From NCBI RefSeq assembly GCF_016801865.2, contig NC_068937.1, positions 116,351,068 to 116,415,067 on the forward strand: DNA of 64,000 nt. The letters are read 5' to 3'. Shown here piece after piece: positions 1 through 11,083 of the stretch (the first letter of the stretch is position 1; every line of letters begins with the position of its first letter). The notes under the pieces were generated by a model. The model did not search any database, was not told the origin of the DNA, and saw only the letters and a program-made list of their open reading frames with translations. Both the position numbers and the translations under genes were made by a program. Source of the DNA: Culex pipiens pallens. Lineage: Eukaryota > Arthropoda > Insecta > Diptera > Culicidae.

Positions 1-920
1 TGAGAATGTTGGTCAGATGTCACGTGGTCGAAGTGAGTCGAACATGGATGTTTTTAAGGTTAGTTCTGAAGAGTGATTTTGAAGCAGAATCAAATTGTGG
101 AGGTGAGAGAGGTAAGCAGAGGTTATCAGAATGTCTGGTGTGGAATCTGCCTCAGCTGCCCAGGTCAACGTCACGGTAAGGTCATCTTGATTTCCTGCTG
201 CATGCTCGTGTTTGTAAGATCATCAATGTGCCCCCTTAGCTGACGTAAAAAGCATGTTTTTGGTGTCGGTAACGTTCGCAGTCGGTCTAAGGTTGAAGAA
301 CATAAAAGCACGTGTCAAAGGAAATCCTAACCTCCAACTCAGATTCCAGCAGTCAAGGTCATGTCAGTCGATTATGGCCGTCAAGTCGAGTCAGTCAGTC
401 TATTAGTCAGTGCAAATAGTCCATTAGTCAAGGTCGAACAGTGAATGAGTCACGAAAAGTGCATCACAACTGCCATGCAGTTAGACCAGTCGTCAGTCGA
501 AGAAGCCAAAGTCAGTGCGAGTTTGTCAAAATTCTTTGTAGTCAGCTTCCTAAGCCGAAGAATTAACTCGTGAAAGCCAAGCTTTCAATCAATCACGTAA
601 TTTTGAAGCAGTAAAGTCAGTCAGTAAGTCAGTGCGCACAGTAGAAGCAAAACAATTGTAAAGCCGGAAGGATGTAGAGTATCTAATTCTATTATGTTAT
701 TAGAGCCGGTCTACCAATGTGTCATGGTAAAACTGTCAGTCTGAGAAGTGCTACCAACATGGTCAAGGTCTATAAAAGGACCATGCGTTCACATGTCGTT
801 CCCTTTCATCCACGGACCGTGGAGGTGCAGTCGTGTCTAACCTAACCTACAAGTAACAATAAAGTGGGCTTCTAAACCAACTGAGTTCTTCATTCGCGCA
901 AGTCCAGAACACTTCAAACG
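1..920 (+). mobile_element. LTR-like sequence, probably solo or 3' LTR fragment
   Basis: The stretch has LTR-type signals in the right order: TATAAAAGGACC at about 773, an AATAAA polyadenylation signal at about 860, and a possible end in ...AACACTTCA near 920. It is rich in GTCAGTC/AGTCAGTC short repeats (about 360-620). No primer-binding site is evident after 920, and the left end lies at or before base 1, so target duplication and the partner LTR cannot be checked. No gag or pol coding is visible. Alternatively it is a TATA-driven non-coding transcription unit upstream of complexin. Confidence 0.35.
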
Positions 921-1042
921 GCAATTTTTAAGACCACCCTTACACGGCGTAGGTCACCCTAATGGCCAAAAAAAACGGGTCTAATTATTTGGGCCAGGGA
1001 ACCCCCAGAAAAAAATTGAGCCCGATCCGAACACTTTTGTTT
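921..1042 (-). repeat. Interspersed repeat shared, inverted, with 47.68-47.81 kb
   Basis: Landmarks read in opposite order at the two loci: CGGCGTAGGTCACCCT, AATTATTTGGGCC, GGAACCCCCAGAAAAA and GAGCCCGATC here, and GATCGGGCTC, GGGGGTTCCTTGG, AATAATTAGAC and GGTGACCTACGCCG at about 47692-47785. This marks two copies of one interspersed family, of which the 47.6-50.2 kb copy is longer. No coding potential is seen. Confidence 0.7.
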
Positions 1043-3219
1043 TTTTCATTTTGTTAACTCTCTACTGCCCAATTATTTTTTTTCGAAAATTTTTATTTTT
1101 TCCTTGTTCAGGAGGTCATTTTGAGCAACTTTTGTTCTACGAAAAACTTTACTTCTCTTGTTTTATGTTTTTCATGTTTAATTTTTTTTCTTCATTTGCA
1201 TTTATCTTGTTTGGTTAATTTTTGTTTTTGGTAGTATTTGGCCTATTTAACCACCTTCTATCATTACATATTGCCTATCTAATTTTTCATGTTTTTTCAG
1301 CCACTTTTTCAATTTTTTGCTTGTTTTTCACATTTTCTGCCTTAAAATGGCACCATTATCATTTAAATTGTAAAAGCATCGTAGAGGCATAGTCTGAAAC
1401 ACTAGCAAAATTACTGCATACTTCTTTTTACTTAAAATATTGGAAGTATTACTTAAAAACCCAGCCAAAGTTGACTCCTAAAAATGACTTTTTTTTAAAC
1501 ATTGGCAAAGTCACAAAAAAAAACTTCCAACCCATAAATTTTCTAAAATTTAAAGAGTTCTTTTTTCCAATGTTTTCTAAAGATCAAAAATTGGCTAAAG
1601 GCGGGGCTGGGTTGTATAGGGTTAAACTAGATTTTCAAGTGGTAATGGTAACTCATTATCAAGTACATTTTTAAATGATAAATCACAATGGAAGAATGGA
1701 AGATTTTTAGTTCGAAAAAACAGCCCGGAAGTGAAAAAAGATAGCTTGCGCTCTCTAAAAATGTTAGTAAGATAAATAGTTTAATTTTTTTTAAATGCTA
1801 ATTTGGATGGAAAAAGGAGCGATCTTTTGGCCAGCAAAGAATCATGTTGTTCTTAAAAATCAAAAGAATTACCTAATTTTGTGTTCTAAACCCAAATAGA
1901 TTAACTAAAACATAGCTAATCCAGTTGAAAACTAAACACAGCATCCTTTGCAGCCTAGTGTGTCTTTTGATATAAAGCACTAGAGCAAACACTCACACCC
2001 GCACACCCAACCTGCAGTTGACTCGTGCTAAACTTGATTACATCATCAGTTTCCAGGTCTCAAGTTCTGACCAGCCAGCAATGCTTGAACAAAGTTGCTC
2101 AAGTGTGTGGGAGGGGGATGGAAAGCAAGCAGGATGACTTCACTATCCATAGTGCATGCAGCTTTGAACATCACAAGAGGGCAGAAAAAAAAGCTGAACT
2201 CAAGAGTCCTGAACTGAGGAAAGATGACAGCAAACTGGCGTCCGAAGAAGGACAAACCTGAGTGGGGCAGCTCTGCGCAAACTAATGATCTCCGATGTTG
2301 GCATAATGCAGGGTTTTATGGTCAGATCTGAGTGGGTGGGGGAGCACAAATTGCCCCATTAGTGGAAGCTGGGGCATATGAAAGTGCTTGAAGACCGCTT
2401 TTCAACAGCAGCTAAAAGAAACATGTTAGGCAAACTTTGCTGTTTGGTAGAATAAAAGTAAATCATGCATAAAATAAATTGAAATTCCACAAACTTCTCT
2501 ACAACCGTGTCAGCTCGAATTAAATTCTTCCATCCTCAGCACAAACTGTGTACACAACCTTCAGCGCAGAATTTATCGATTGCCGGTGCCATTCAGAATC
2601 GTTTTCGCTTCTGGACTAGGTTCTGGTCCACGAGTCCGACCTACTTACCTGGTCCCTCGGGGGGAGCAATTTTTTGGCAACTGGCCAAGGTTCGTACATT
2701 ATATTTGCATTTTTTCTTCTGCAACTTTTTCTCCGCCTCCCATTCTCGCAAACTTCCAACAGCTCATGGATTTTTCAGAGCAGGTCCAGCTGGTGAATGG
2801 GAAATGGGGGGAAAAAATACCCCAGCTCGACAAACTGCTGATGCTTTACGGGAAATTCGTGGGGTAGAAGGGTAACAAAAAAAAAAGGGACCGAAATCTG
2901 GACGATGCAGGTGGACTGTGTATTGTGAATGTTATGGGTTTTCCCTGAAGCACCCTTCGTCCAAATTTCTCGTTCAAAAACGTAAGGGAGGCATAGTTTG
3001 GCGAACGTGACGCTGAAACTAATGAAAGTTTGAAAATAGTTGGCCCAGCAGCTGGTCCTGCTGGCTTGAATGGGGTGTAGCACCGGAAATTTTACACAGG
3101 ACCAAGCATGGTTTTTTTATATTCAACTTTTCTTCATTAAAAGTTTTATTTCCAAAAAATGTATTTATTTATTTTTTAATTTTCTGAGTGTGTGAATCGT
3201 TGAATCTTCTCAGCCATAG
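1043..3219. other. Non-coding flank, no gene recognised
   Basis: AT-rich with many poly-T and poly-A runs to about 2000, then more balanced sequence to 3090. Open frames are short, overlap each other on both strands and look like nothing known to me. I see no RNA gene. Confidence 0.6.
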
Positions 3220-3425
3220 CGTACACGAAAAAAATCATAGTAATATTACATCTGGGAAGGGGTACATATTTTATGTCTGAAATTCTACCTCTGGAAATGT
3301 GTAATTTTACCACTTTTCTGGTGTTAACTTTTTCAGTCTAAATTGAGGTAAAATTACATCATAAAAGAGGTAATATTCAACCTTCCAAAATTACAGCTTC
3401 CAAATTTACATTTTTTTTACTGTGT
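3220..3425. mobile_element. Short MITE-like repeat, copy 1 (GTAATATTACATCTGG family)
   Basis: The same ordered motifs occur here and twice near 28.26-28.63 kb: GTAATATTACATCTGGGAAG, CCTCTGGAAATGTGTAATTT, TTTTTCAGTCTAAATT and TTACATCATAAAAGAGGT. The ends, beginning ACACGAAAAAAAT and closing TTTTTTTTACTGTGTAA, are roughly inverted. It is about 200 bp with no ORF, so a non-autonomous terminal-inverted-repeat element is likely, but no target duplication could be fixed. Confidence 0.6.
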
Positions 3426-3985
3426 AATGGTGCAAAATCTGGTTAAGAAGATATGAATTTACATAAAAATATTTAGGGAACATACCGGATACCCGAACAA
3501 AAACATTATTAAAAATCCTTTGTAGAAGCAAAATCGTTATTTTTATGAAATATGCAGTCATCAAGTTATAGCTACCTACTTTAAGTATAGATTTTCGATT
3601 TCCTTTCGTTTTTTTTTATTTTGTATTTCAAAAATGCTGCGAAAATTTCCTCCAATTTTTTCTTTGGACCAGTTTCTGAGATACAACCTCACAAAGATTT
3701 CGAATCGATGAACATATTGTTTTTCAACTGTCAAATCATATCTTCTGATCAAGATTTTGTACCATTACTCAAGCGTTCAGATGATGTCTTTTGTAGTCCC
3801 CTAAAACATATCAATAAAAATCTAAAGGAAAAAATATAAGTGTTGGGAACTTAACTATCTGTGATTAAAAAAATGAATAAAATATCAGATTTTTTGCATT
3901 CCTATATTTTCATTTCCTAATCATAATCTACAACTTTGCCGAAAACACAAAATCAGAAAATCCTTTCTCAAGATACACACCCAAA
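3426..3985. repeat. AT-rich flank with a degenerate trace of the GAGCAATTCTC palindrome family
   Basis: At 3925-3975 the order CTACAACTTTGCCGAAAACAC ... AAATC ... TTTCTCAAGATAC matches the inner part of the palindromic elements at 9498 and 43453. The rest is unrecognised AT-rich DNA. Confidence 0.35.
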
Positions 3986-3989
3986 GTAA

Positions 3990-4385
3990 AAGAACGAGGG
4001 GATAGTCCTCCTGAAAAGAAACGTGAGGAAAGTGCTATTTTGCGAGAGTATAGTCCTCTCGCGTGTTCATTCGTTCATTGGAACAGTTCATCATATTGAG
4101 TGGCTTATATGGACAAATGACCGCCACTTAGTTACCGAACCATGGTGGCCCATACGGCAAAGGCACGGTTCAATATGCCAAAGGTCTTGGGTTCGAGTCT
4201 CGGTACAGGTACTTTTATTGTTGATAGATGAACTTTTTTTGAAGATGAACCCATGAGTAAAGTACTCTCGGTAGTTTCGGGACTTATCCTCTCAGTCCGC
4301 ATACAGTACCATTTTACTACCGAATCGTGCTCTTTACCCTCTCGAATGACGATGTCCAGTTCTGGGTGCAGAATTTCATACATTT
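3990..4385 (+). mobile_element. tRNA-related SINE-like repeat
   Basis: At about 4140-4215 there is a box A-like TGGCCCATACGGCAAAGG followed by a box B GGTTCGAGTCTCG at the spacing of an internal pol III promoter. A tRNA fold is poor, so this is a tRNA-derived head, not a functional tRNA. Flanking motifs GGGATAGTCCTC (about 3999) and GACTTATCCTCTC (about 4279) suggest a larger unit. The boundaries are estimates. Confidence 0.5.
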
Positions 4386-4429
4386 ACTTACTAATTTAGT
4401 ATGACCAGCCCCCAAAATTGTATTGAGAC

Positions 4430-5235
4430 TTGTATTAAAAAATTCATGATGCATGAAAAAAAAACGAACATAAAAAAAAACGACACATAATCATAAATCA
4501 AAATTAATTTTATTAAAGTTCATATCTCCGAACTGTGAACGTGATTTTTTTATGTATGTACATTCGAATAAAAAAAATTCATTTATGAAAAAAAAATTAT
4601 TTTTTCAAAAAAAAAGTTACCCATTAGAGCTTTATTTGTTCATATCGAGAAGAGCACATAGCAGTACTTTTAAATATGTCGTTTACGTCAAATTGTGAGA
4701 AAATCTCATGTTTTTTCATGAAATTTTATTAACAAATATCGTTTTTGAGCGAACAAAATAAATATATCCAAAATATATGCCTTCTCGTTTGTAATCATAG
4801 TAGCCAATGTTTTATGCTAAAAACGCTTATATACCAAGAATTTTGAAAATTCGTCACTTTTTGTTCACTGAAATGCAAATATCTCGGCTTTGCGTGGACA
4901 TAAATTGAATGTTAAAAAAAAACAAAATGATCTCCGTAAAATTTCCTATAAGCTGAATGCATTAGTTTTGGCAGGAAAATGTTTTGGCTGGTTTTGGGGA
5001 GTGATTTTGATTTTTTTGTCTAAAAAATACAAATTTTTCTCCCTAAAACGCCCTGCCATGCCCAAACACAAGCTTTTATGGACTATGTCTATACAGGAAT
5101 TTGTTCAGGGGACATTAAACTATCACTTGAAGCCCAAGGCGACCAAATTTGAATGACTTTAGTATGATTGTTACGCGCATTTCTGAAAAATACTCGGAAA
5201 ATGCACTTTTTTCATTCAAGCTCCGCGCGCGAGTT
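4430..5235. repeat. Probable old interspersed repeat, unclassified
   Basis: Very AT-rich with poly-A tracts and sentence-like motifs such as CATATCTCCGAACTGTGAAC and AAATATCTCGGCTTTGCG, similar in style to the inner parts of the snap-back elements. No termini or coding sequence are seen. Confidence 0.3.
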
Positions 5236-5880
5236 GTAAACCATTTTTGGGATTTTTTTTTTGTATGAAAACATTGTTCCTGACATCCTAATCTATCATT
5301 CTAGGGGTGAGCACCGAATATTTGACAACTTTTCATTTTTTTGGGATGGCCTACTGTGCATTGTACTATACAGTTAACGAAAAATGCTGATTAGATACAT
5401 AAAATCAAATCTTAATAATGTTGAAAGTTTCGTAAATCAGAAGACTAAACTTTTTTTTTTTTTCATTACAGATTTTAGCGGCAAAATTCTTGGATATCCA
5501 TCAAGACAAAACTTTAAAGAATAAACATCGAAATCAACTAGCCCTGCGGTGGCCATTACCAGCGGACGGGGGCAGATCCGGAATACAAAAAAAAAACTCT
5601 CAGAACTAGAAGAAATCTTCCTAGAATCAGAAGAAGCAAAAAAAAAACTTGTGACTGCCCTTGCCATCCATTACCAACCCAACTTTTTTTTTGTGCGGCT
5701 CATGTGAACTTTTTTGTCCCTATAACAAAAAAAAAAGACAAACACTAAACTTTTGCGAATATTTTCTTGTGCCGTTTTTTTCGCTCTCATTTTTTAAGTA
5801 CATTTTTCGTCCATTTACTTACACATTTTTCCCGTCTCTTTTTGTTCCAGTGAACAGTGAAAAACTGCTGTGTGTTCATA
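5236..5880. other. Upstream flank of complexin, homopolymer-rich
   Basis: Contains several A8-A11 and T8-T11 tracts and pyrimidine-rich segments. No gene, RNA or repeat family is recognised. It could hold distal promoter sequence or upstream non-coding exons of complexin. Confidence 0.4.
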
Positions 5881-6221
5881 AATTTTAAGCAACTTTTTGC
5901 TTCCCCCCCGCCTCGGGAAAACTTTTCTTCAACCTTCCTCACAAAAGTGTACTGAAAAGCTCCGTGAGTGGGCCGAGCGCGCGCGTGAGTTGTGCTTTAT
6001 TTTCCCGCCGTAAGTCAGTGTTTTTCCGTTATCTGTATACTCTCACTGCAAAGAAGAAGCAACTAAAAGCCCAACGAGTGACAACCGGCGTACGACGACG
6101 TGGTAGTGAGTGAGTGCTCCATTTACAGGCAGCAGTGTTGTGAGTTACGAGAAGGAGGTGTGAAGAAAAAAGTTGTTAAGTTTTAAGTAAGAAAACAAAA
6201 ACTAAGCTAACAAAAAGCAAG
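5881..6221 (+). promoter_or_regulatory. cpx: Putative promoter / 5' UTR of complexin
   Basis: Base composition changes here to GC-richer then purine-rich sequence typical of an insect 5' UTR. An arthropod initiator-like TCAGTG lies at 6015-6020; no TATA box stands at the expected distance. A possible 3' splice site, CTCCATTTACAG, ends at 6128, so part of the leader could instead be a second non-coding exon. An in-frame TAA at 6177-6179 closes the frame upstream of the ATG. The transcription start is not determined. Confidence 0.45.
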
Positions 6222-6276
6222 ATGGCGGCCTTCATCGCGAAGCAAATGGTTGGCAACCAGCTGAGTGCAGTTAAAG
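6222..6276 (+). CDS. cpx: Complexin, first coding exon (partial gene)
   Basis: The exon reads MAAFIAKQMVGNQLSAVK plus the first base of a Gly codon. From memory this equals the N-terminus of Drosophila complexin, which continues with a Gly at the same point. Complexin is a small cytosolic protein that binds assembled SNARE complexes at synapses, clamping spontaneous vesicle fusion and promoting evoked release; this exon holds only the N-terminal domain, while the accessory and central helices lie in later exons. The start has A at -3 and G at +4 and an in-frame stop at 6177. The donor AAAG|GTGAGT at 6277 gives a phase-1 intron; read-through would add three residues and stop at 6285-6287. No further complexin exon was found to the end of the window. 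The exon is too short for ordinary ORF finding but the identification is strong. Confidence 0.9.
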
Positions 6277-6679
6277 GTGAGTTGTGATTAAATTTTTCAT
6301 TAAACATGATCTGCAATTAAAACGAGCACTCCAATAAATCAGACAAATAAATTGGAATGCATTTTTACTTTTTCGGCAGCGCAAGCTGTGCCTAACGGGT
6401 ATCATTTTTAATTAACGTCCATTTCCGGATTGGTGACAACCGGGAATGCAAATGATAAATTCTGCAGAATAATTTCACAAATTTGTTGGTCTTTGTTTGG
6501 ACTGATGCATTTGCATACTGTTATGTGTTTTTTATTATTGATTTTTTTTTGTTCTGGGAAAATGTCCGATTAAAATTATTCCATTGATATTCCACTTGAA
6601 ATTACGCCATCAACTTCATTGTCTTATTTCTTTGCAGTGAGTATTCAGAGAACTATAGAATGAAATATTTGTTTTAAAA

Positions 6680-7040
6680 CGTACACAGAAAAAAAGTTGA
6701 ATTTTGGAATGTTGAATGTTGCGTAATATTTCATAAAAAATGTGTAAAAATGTGAACCTGATGAATATTCATCAAAAAAAAAAGGATTTTGACAACTTTT
6801 AACCCCTTTGATTTTTTATTTATTGACATTTTTTGTGATAAATAGACTAAGAATACACAGGAAAAAGTTGATTTTTGGATGGTTGAAAAATTTGTTAGTT
6901 AACTATTACCACTTTTTGATTAATTTTACTTAAAAATGTGTAAAATTGTGAATCTGGTTTAAATTCTCCAGAAACTGAAGAAAATTCTCCAGTTCCTAAT
7001 GTAATAATACACATTTATTTCGACACAGAATCTGTCATCA
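6680..7040. repeat. Two degenerate copies of a short MITE-like repeat
   Basis: Units at about 6683 and 6851 both start ACACAGRAAAAAGTTGA, continue TTTTGGAWGGTTGAA, then AAAAATGTGTAAAAWTGTGAA and a CTG..AATTC/ATTC segment. About 60% of positions seem shared by eye. No ORF. Confidence 0.5.
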
Positions 7041-7344
7041 TTCTGCGCTGCGCTGATAAATATTACCATCATTTTTTCTATGTAGGTTATTATGGATGTT
7101 TAATTGTTCGCCAAGTTAGGCCGTTGCAAATATTTTTCAAAGTCTTTTAAAGTCGGGAGAAGAAGGGGGGGGGGGGGGAATATAAAACTTTTAAATTATA
7201 GGCCACGGTTTCGACATTTAAATGAAAAAAGTGTTTTAAAATGCATTATACAACTGTCCAGTTGTTTTGCAATCATTAATTTCCAAAATTTCTAAAAAAT
7301 GTTATTTTTGCGAGAAAAAAAAAATATTTTTTCCCTACAGTACA
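7041..7344. other. AT-rich intronic sequence, with a G12 run
   Basis: Contains a run of about a dozen G at 7165-7178. GTTGCAAATATTTTTCAAAG near 7123 recurs inverted near 8068 within the hAT-type element; this is probably a dispersed repeat fragment. Confidence 0.4.
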
Positions 7345-8114
7345 CTGCCGCTCTAATCTAGTCCATCCCATATGTATTTTTATCATTTTTGAGATAAACA
7401 TAACAAAAAGCTTGTTTTTACATGTACTTTGAGGCTATTTAATAAAAAAGTTATGTTTGTTCTAGAAATTCCAAAACAAAAATAACTTTCGTGCTGTCTC
7501 GTATGTAAAACAAAGGCAAGTTAGTTCCTTCTTAAAAAAAAATCTCATGAATCGATTTAATGGAAGTGTTTACTTGAGTATTTATAAATTATTATACGTA
7601 ATGTTTTAAACCAGGGGTGCTCAAAGTTTTTGGATGCCGGGCCAATTTTGAAGCTTAAATGAGCTCGCGGGCCATATGTATAAAATAGGTTATTTATTTA
7701 AAGAAATTACGTTACATAAATGTAAAAGACTAAAAAATTAATCTAAATCATGGTCGAGGGAAGGCAAAAAAATTAAAAGAATTATGAAAATTGAAAATAC
7801 AAGCCAGAATATTCAACATTTCAATGAAAAAAATGTTGGAAAATGTTAGAAAAACACACTTAGATTCGCAATCATAATTTTCAAAATATGTAAGATTCGA
7901 CGAAAAAACAACATTTTTGCAAAAAAAAAAACCAACAAAAAGTTCATCGAAAGTTCACTAAAATTCAAATTATTTTTGAAAAAACCCGAGCATGCCCAAA
8001 ATGATTCTAAACGCAGAGGAATGCATTTTAAATGGATTTCAGCTGATTGCACTTAAAAAACAAAAGCTTTGAAAAATATTTGCAACCGCCTTATTCCTCC
8101 GATTTAAACATTTT

Positions 8115-8195
8115 GTCTGTCTGAATCAGATGGTAGTCAATCAGTATCGATATCCAACTGTCATGAGTTCGAATCCCGAGGTGGAATGTTTCTAA
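8115..8195 (+). mobile_element. tRNA-like SINE head fragment
   Basis: CAGATGGTAGTCAATCAG resembles box A and GAGTTCGAATCCCG at about 8168 is a good box B. Acceptor-stem pairing is not convincing. It lies inside the hAT-type element, just before the antisense SINE. Confidence 0.45.
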
Positions 8196-8356
8196 GTGCA
8201 AAGTAAGTTTGAGGCTCAGTTTATTGAAATGGTCATAATGACTTTTAAATTAATATGTAATGCTTATATTTTTGCTATTATTACAGTTTTATAAAAAAGC
8301 AAAACAATCAAAAAGGTTATGTGTGGTGAGTTACACAAAACCTCTAATACGCAAAT

Positions 8357-8483
8357 GGACCGACGTTTTACTTCCCCATCCGATAGAAGACCAGGAGGAT
8401 AAGGCGGGAATCGAACCCGCGCCCCTTAGCAACTTAGGGATCGGCAGCTGAAGCCGCTAACCACCGCGCCACGAGGCTCTCCC
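8357..8483 (-). mobile_element. tRNA-derived SINE, truncated
   Basis: On the minus strand it reads box A CGTGGCGCGGTGGTTAGCGG, a long variable-arm region, box B GCGGGTTCGATTCCCGCC, then the tail ATCGGATGGGGAAGTAAAAC and GTCGGTCC. The head resembles a type II tRNA. The same head-tail arrangement occurs at 58541-58735, and the same tail with another head at 63848. Confidence 0.8.
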
Positions 8484-8865
8484 AGTTTTATACCTAAGTC
8501 AAATTTGAACTTTTCATTAACATTTCCAAAAATATTTGATAAATATTTTGACAATATTTACTAGTTTCACCACGAGTTTCACTCACATTGAAATGTGTGA
8601 AAAAAGTTTCAATTAGAAAGATTTTTGAACAACATATTTGTAAAATAAGGATAAAAGAATAGATCATTATTTTAATATTAACAAAAACAGATCAGCTTTT
8701 TAAGTTTAAAATAAGGTTTATTTTTTAAAAAGTTTAAAATCATTTTACAGATGGTCAACGGGCCATTTTACTTGATCACTCAAAAAGGGTTCGCGGGCCA
8801 CAAAATATCATCTCGCGGGCCACGTTTGGCCCGCGGGCCATACTTTGGTCACCCCTGTTTTAAAC

Positions 8866-9497
8866 CATGCTGTTTTTAAACAATTGGCAATCACGATTAC
8901 AAAAGATACTAAACACCATTATGGGTAGTATTTCGTAAAATTTTATTCCAGCTTGAATGCAATATCGTAGTCCTGTTTCTGGAAAAGGTCCATATTCCGG
9001 TTTTGAGGATCACTCAAGATCAACGGTCCATATGTTGAGACATAGTTCTTATATAACTTGCCTCTCTAGTCATTCAGTCTCGTTTATAGTTTGAATTGAA
9101 AAGTTGTGAAATTTTCTATAAATTAAATTCATCTGAAATAAACATTAAATAAACAAACATTTTATATAATTTTATTAAATTAACTTGGAAATAACCAAAC
9201 CAACCTTGAAATGACAGTTTAACTTTTGGTGTATATGTTGAAGTCTACCTTAATACCTCGACTGACTTGCCTTTATCTATCGACTAATAAAGGCAAGTCA
9301 GTTCCATTATGAAAATAACACAAATTTACCTCCAAATTATAAGTTTTATGAAATTTTATGTTGGGGATATTTGTTGAACTGATATTGAAATAATTGTATA
9401 AAAATTTATCAAAAAATAGTTGATTAGAATTGTGAAAAATGGTGAAACATTATTTGGGCTTCCCACGGTGTTATCTTAGCACCCACTTTTTACATAT
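8866..9497. other. Intronic sequence inside the composite unit
   Basis: AT-rich with no coding sequence. AAAGGCAAGTYAGTTCC occurs at about 7511 and 9289, marking it as the body of the outer element or an older duplication. Confidence 0.35.
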
Positions 9498-11054
9498 GAG
9501 CAGTTCTCTAGGATTTCGGTCATTCGATTTTTTTTTGTATTTTTTAATCCGACTGAAACTTTTTTGGTGCCTTCGGTATGCCTAAAGAAGCCATTTTGCA
9601 TCATTAGTTTGTCCATAAAATTTTCCATACAAATTTGGCAGCTGTCCATACAAAAATGATGTATGAAAATTCAAAAATCTGTATCTTTTGAAGGAATTTT
9701 TTGATCGATTTGGTGTCTTCGGCAAAGTTGTAGGTATGGATACAGAATACACTGAAAAAAATGATACACTGTAAAAAAAATTTGGTGATTTTTTTATTTA
9801 ACTTTTTATCACTAAAACTTGATTTGCAAAAAAAACACTATTTTTAATTTTTTTTATTTTTTGATATGTTTTAGAGGACATAAAATGCCAACTTTTCAGA
9901 AATTTCCAGGTTGTGCAAAAAATCTTTGACCGAGTTATGATTTTTTTTATCAATACTGATTTTTTCAAAAAATCGAAATATTGGTCGCAAAAAAATTTCA
10001 ACTTCATTTTTCGATGTAAAATCAAATTTGCAATCAAAAAGTACTTCAGTGAAATTTTGATAAAGTGCACCGTTTTCAAGTTATAGCCATTTTTAGGTAA
10101 CTTTTTTGAAAATTGTCGCAGTTTTTAATTTTTTTAAATAGTGCACATGTTTGCACACTTTTGGAAAAAAATATTTTTGAAAAGCTGAGAAAGGCGTAAT
10201 ATTGAATGTTTGGCCCTTTTGAAATGTTAGTCTTGATTTTAAAATTTTGAAAATATTGTTTTCGAAAAGATCGGAAAATTTCACAAATGTTTCATATATT
10301 AATATTGAAAATCGGACCATTACTTGCTGAGATATTTATCGACATCTCAGCAACTAAAGGTCGTATCAACAAAGTCCGAAGAAGCAAAATATAGAGATTT
10401 TCTTAGCTTTTCAAAAATATTTTTTTCAAAAGTGTGCAAACATGTGCACTATTTTAAAAAAACTTAAAAATGGATTTATCTTGAAAACGGTGCACTTTAT
10501 CAAAATTTCACTGAAGTATTTTTTGATTGCAAATTTGATTTTACATCGAAAAATGAAGATGAAATATTTTTTTTGCGACCAATATTTCGATTTTTTGAAA
10601 AAATCAGTATTGATTAAAAAATTCATAACTCGGTCAAAGATTTTTTGCACAACCTGGAAATTTCTGAAAAGTTGGCATTTTATGTCCTCTAAAACATATC
10701 AAAAAATAAAAAAAATTAAAAATAGTGTTTTTTTGCAAATCAAGTTTTAGTGATAAAAAGTTAAATAAAAAAATCACCAATTTTTTTTTCAGTGTAGTCT
10801 GTATCCATACCTACAACTTTGCCGAAGACACCAAATCGATCAAAAAATTCCTTCAAAAGATACAGATTTTTGAATTTTCTTGCATCATTTTTGTATGGCC
10901 AGCTGCCAAATTTGTATGGAAAATTTTATGGACAAACTAATGATGCAAAATGGCTTCTTTAGGCATACCGAAGGCACCAAAAAAGTTTCAGTCGGATTAA
11001 AAAATACAAAAACTAATATTGAAGAAAAAAGACCGATTTCGTAGAGAACTGCTC
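9498..11054. mobile_element. Long palindromic (snap-back) element, 1.56 kb
   Basis: The two halves are inverted copies nearly end to end. Left markers GAGCAGTTCTCT, TTTTTTGGTGCCTTCGGTAT, AATTTGGCAGCTGTCCATAC and GTCTTCGGCAAAGTTGTAGG are mirrored on the right in reverse order. It is flanked by ATAT at 9494-9497 and 11055-11058, suggesting a 4-bp target duplication. The centre is near 10280-10330. Short frames on both strands are mirror images and not genes. A transcript would fold into a hairpin of over 700 bp. Confidence 0.85.
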
Positions 11055-11083
11055 ATATGGGACGGACTAGATTAGAGCGGCAG

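Larger units (their letters stand above)
7612..8857. mobile_element. Non-autonomous hAT-type element with 8-bp TSD
   Basis: Begins CAGGGGTGCTCAAAGT and ends ACTTTGGTCACCCCTG, a terminal inverted repeat of the hAT kind. It is flanked on both sides by TTTTAAAC (7604-7611 and 8858-8865), an exact 8-bp duplication expected for hAT insertion. GGGCC-rich subterminal motifs (GCGGGCC) are repeated at both ends, typical of transposase-binding regions. At 1246 bp with no ORF it cannot encode a transposase, and it carries a SINE inside. Confidence 0.88.
7345..11083. mobile_element. Composite unit bounded by a 30-bp inverted repeat
   Basis: The left terminus CTGCCGCTCTAATCTAGTCC (7345) through CATATG (7374) recurs inverted at 11054-11083 with one mismatch (TCCATCCC versus TCCGTCCC). 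Both ends abut TA, imperfectly at the left (TACACTG versus TACTG), which would fit a Tc1/mariner-type target. The unit contains a complete hAT-type element, a SINE and a complete palindrome, so its own sequence is only about 0.9 kb. No transposase is visible. Confidence 0.65.

Noticed and set aside
9798..10750. Pair of similar Lys/Phe-rich frames on opposite strands
   Set aside because: They are mirror copies in the two arms of a palindrome; the composition simply reflects AT-rich DNA.
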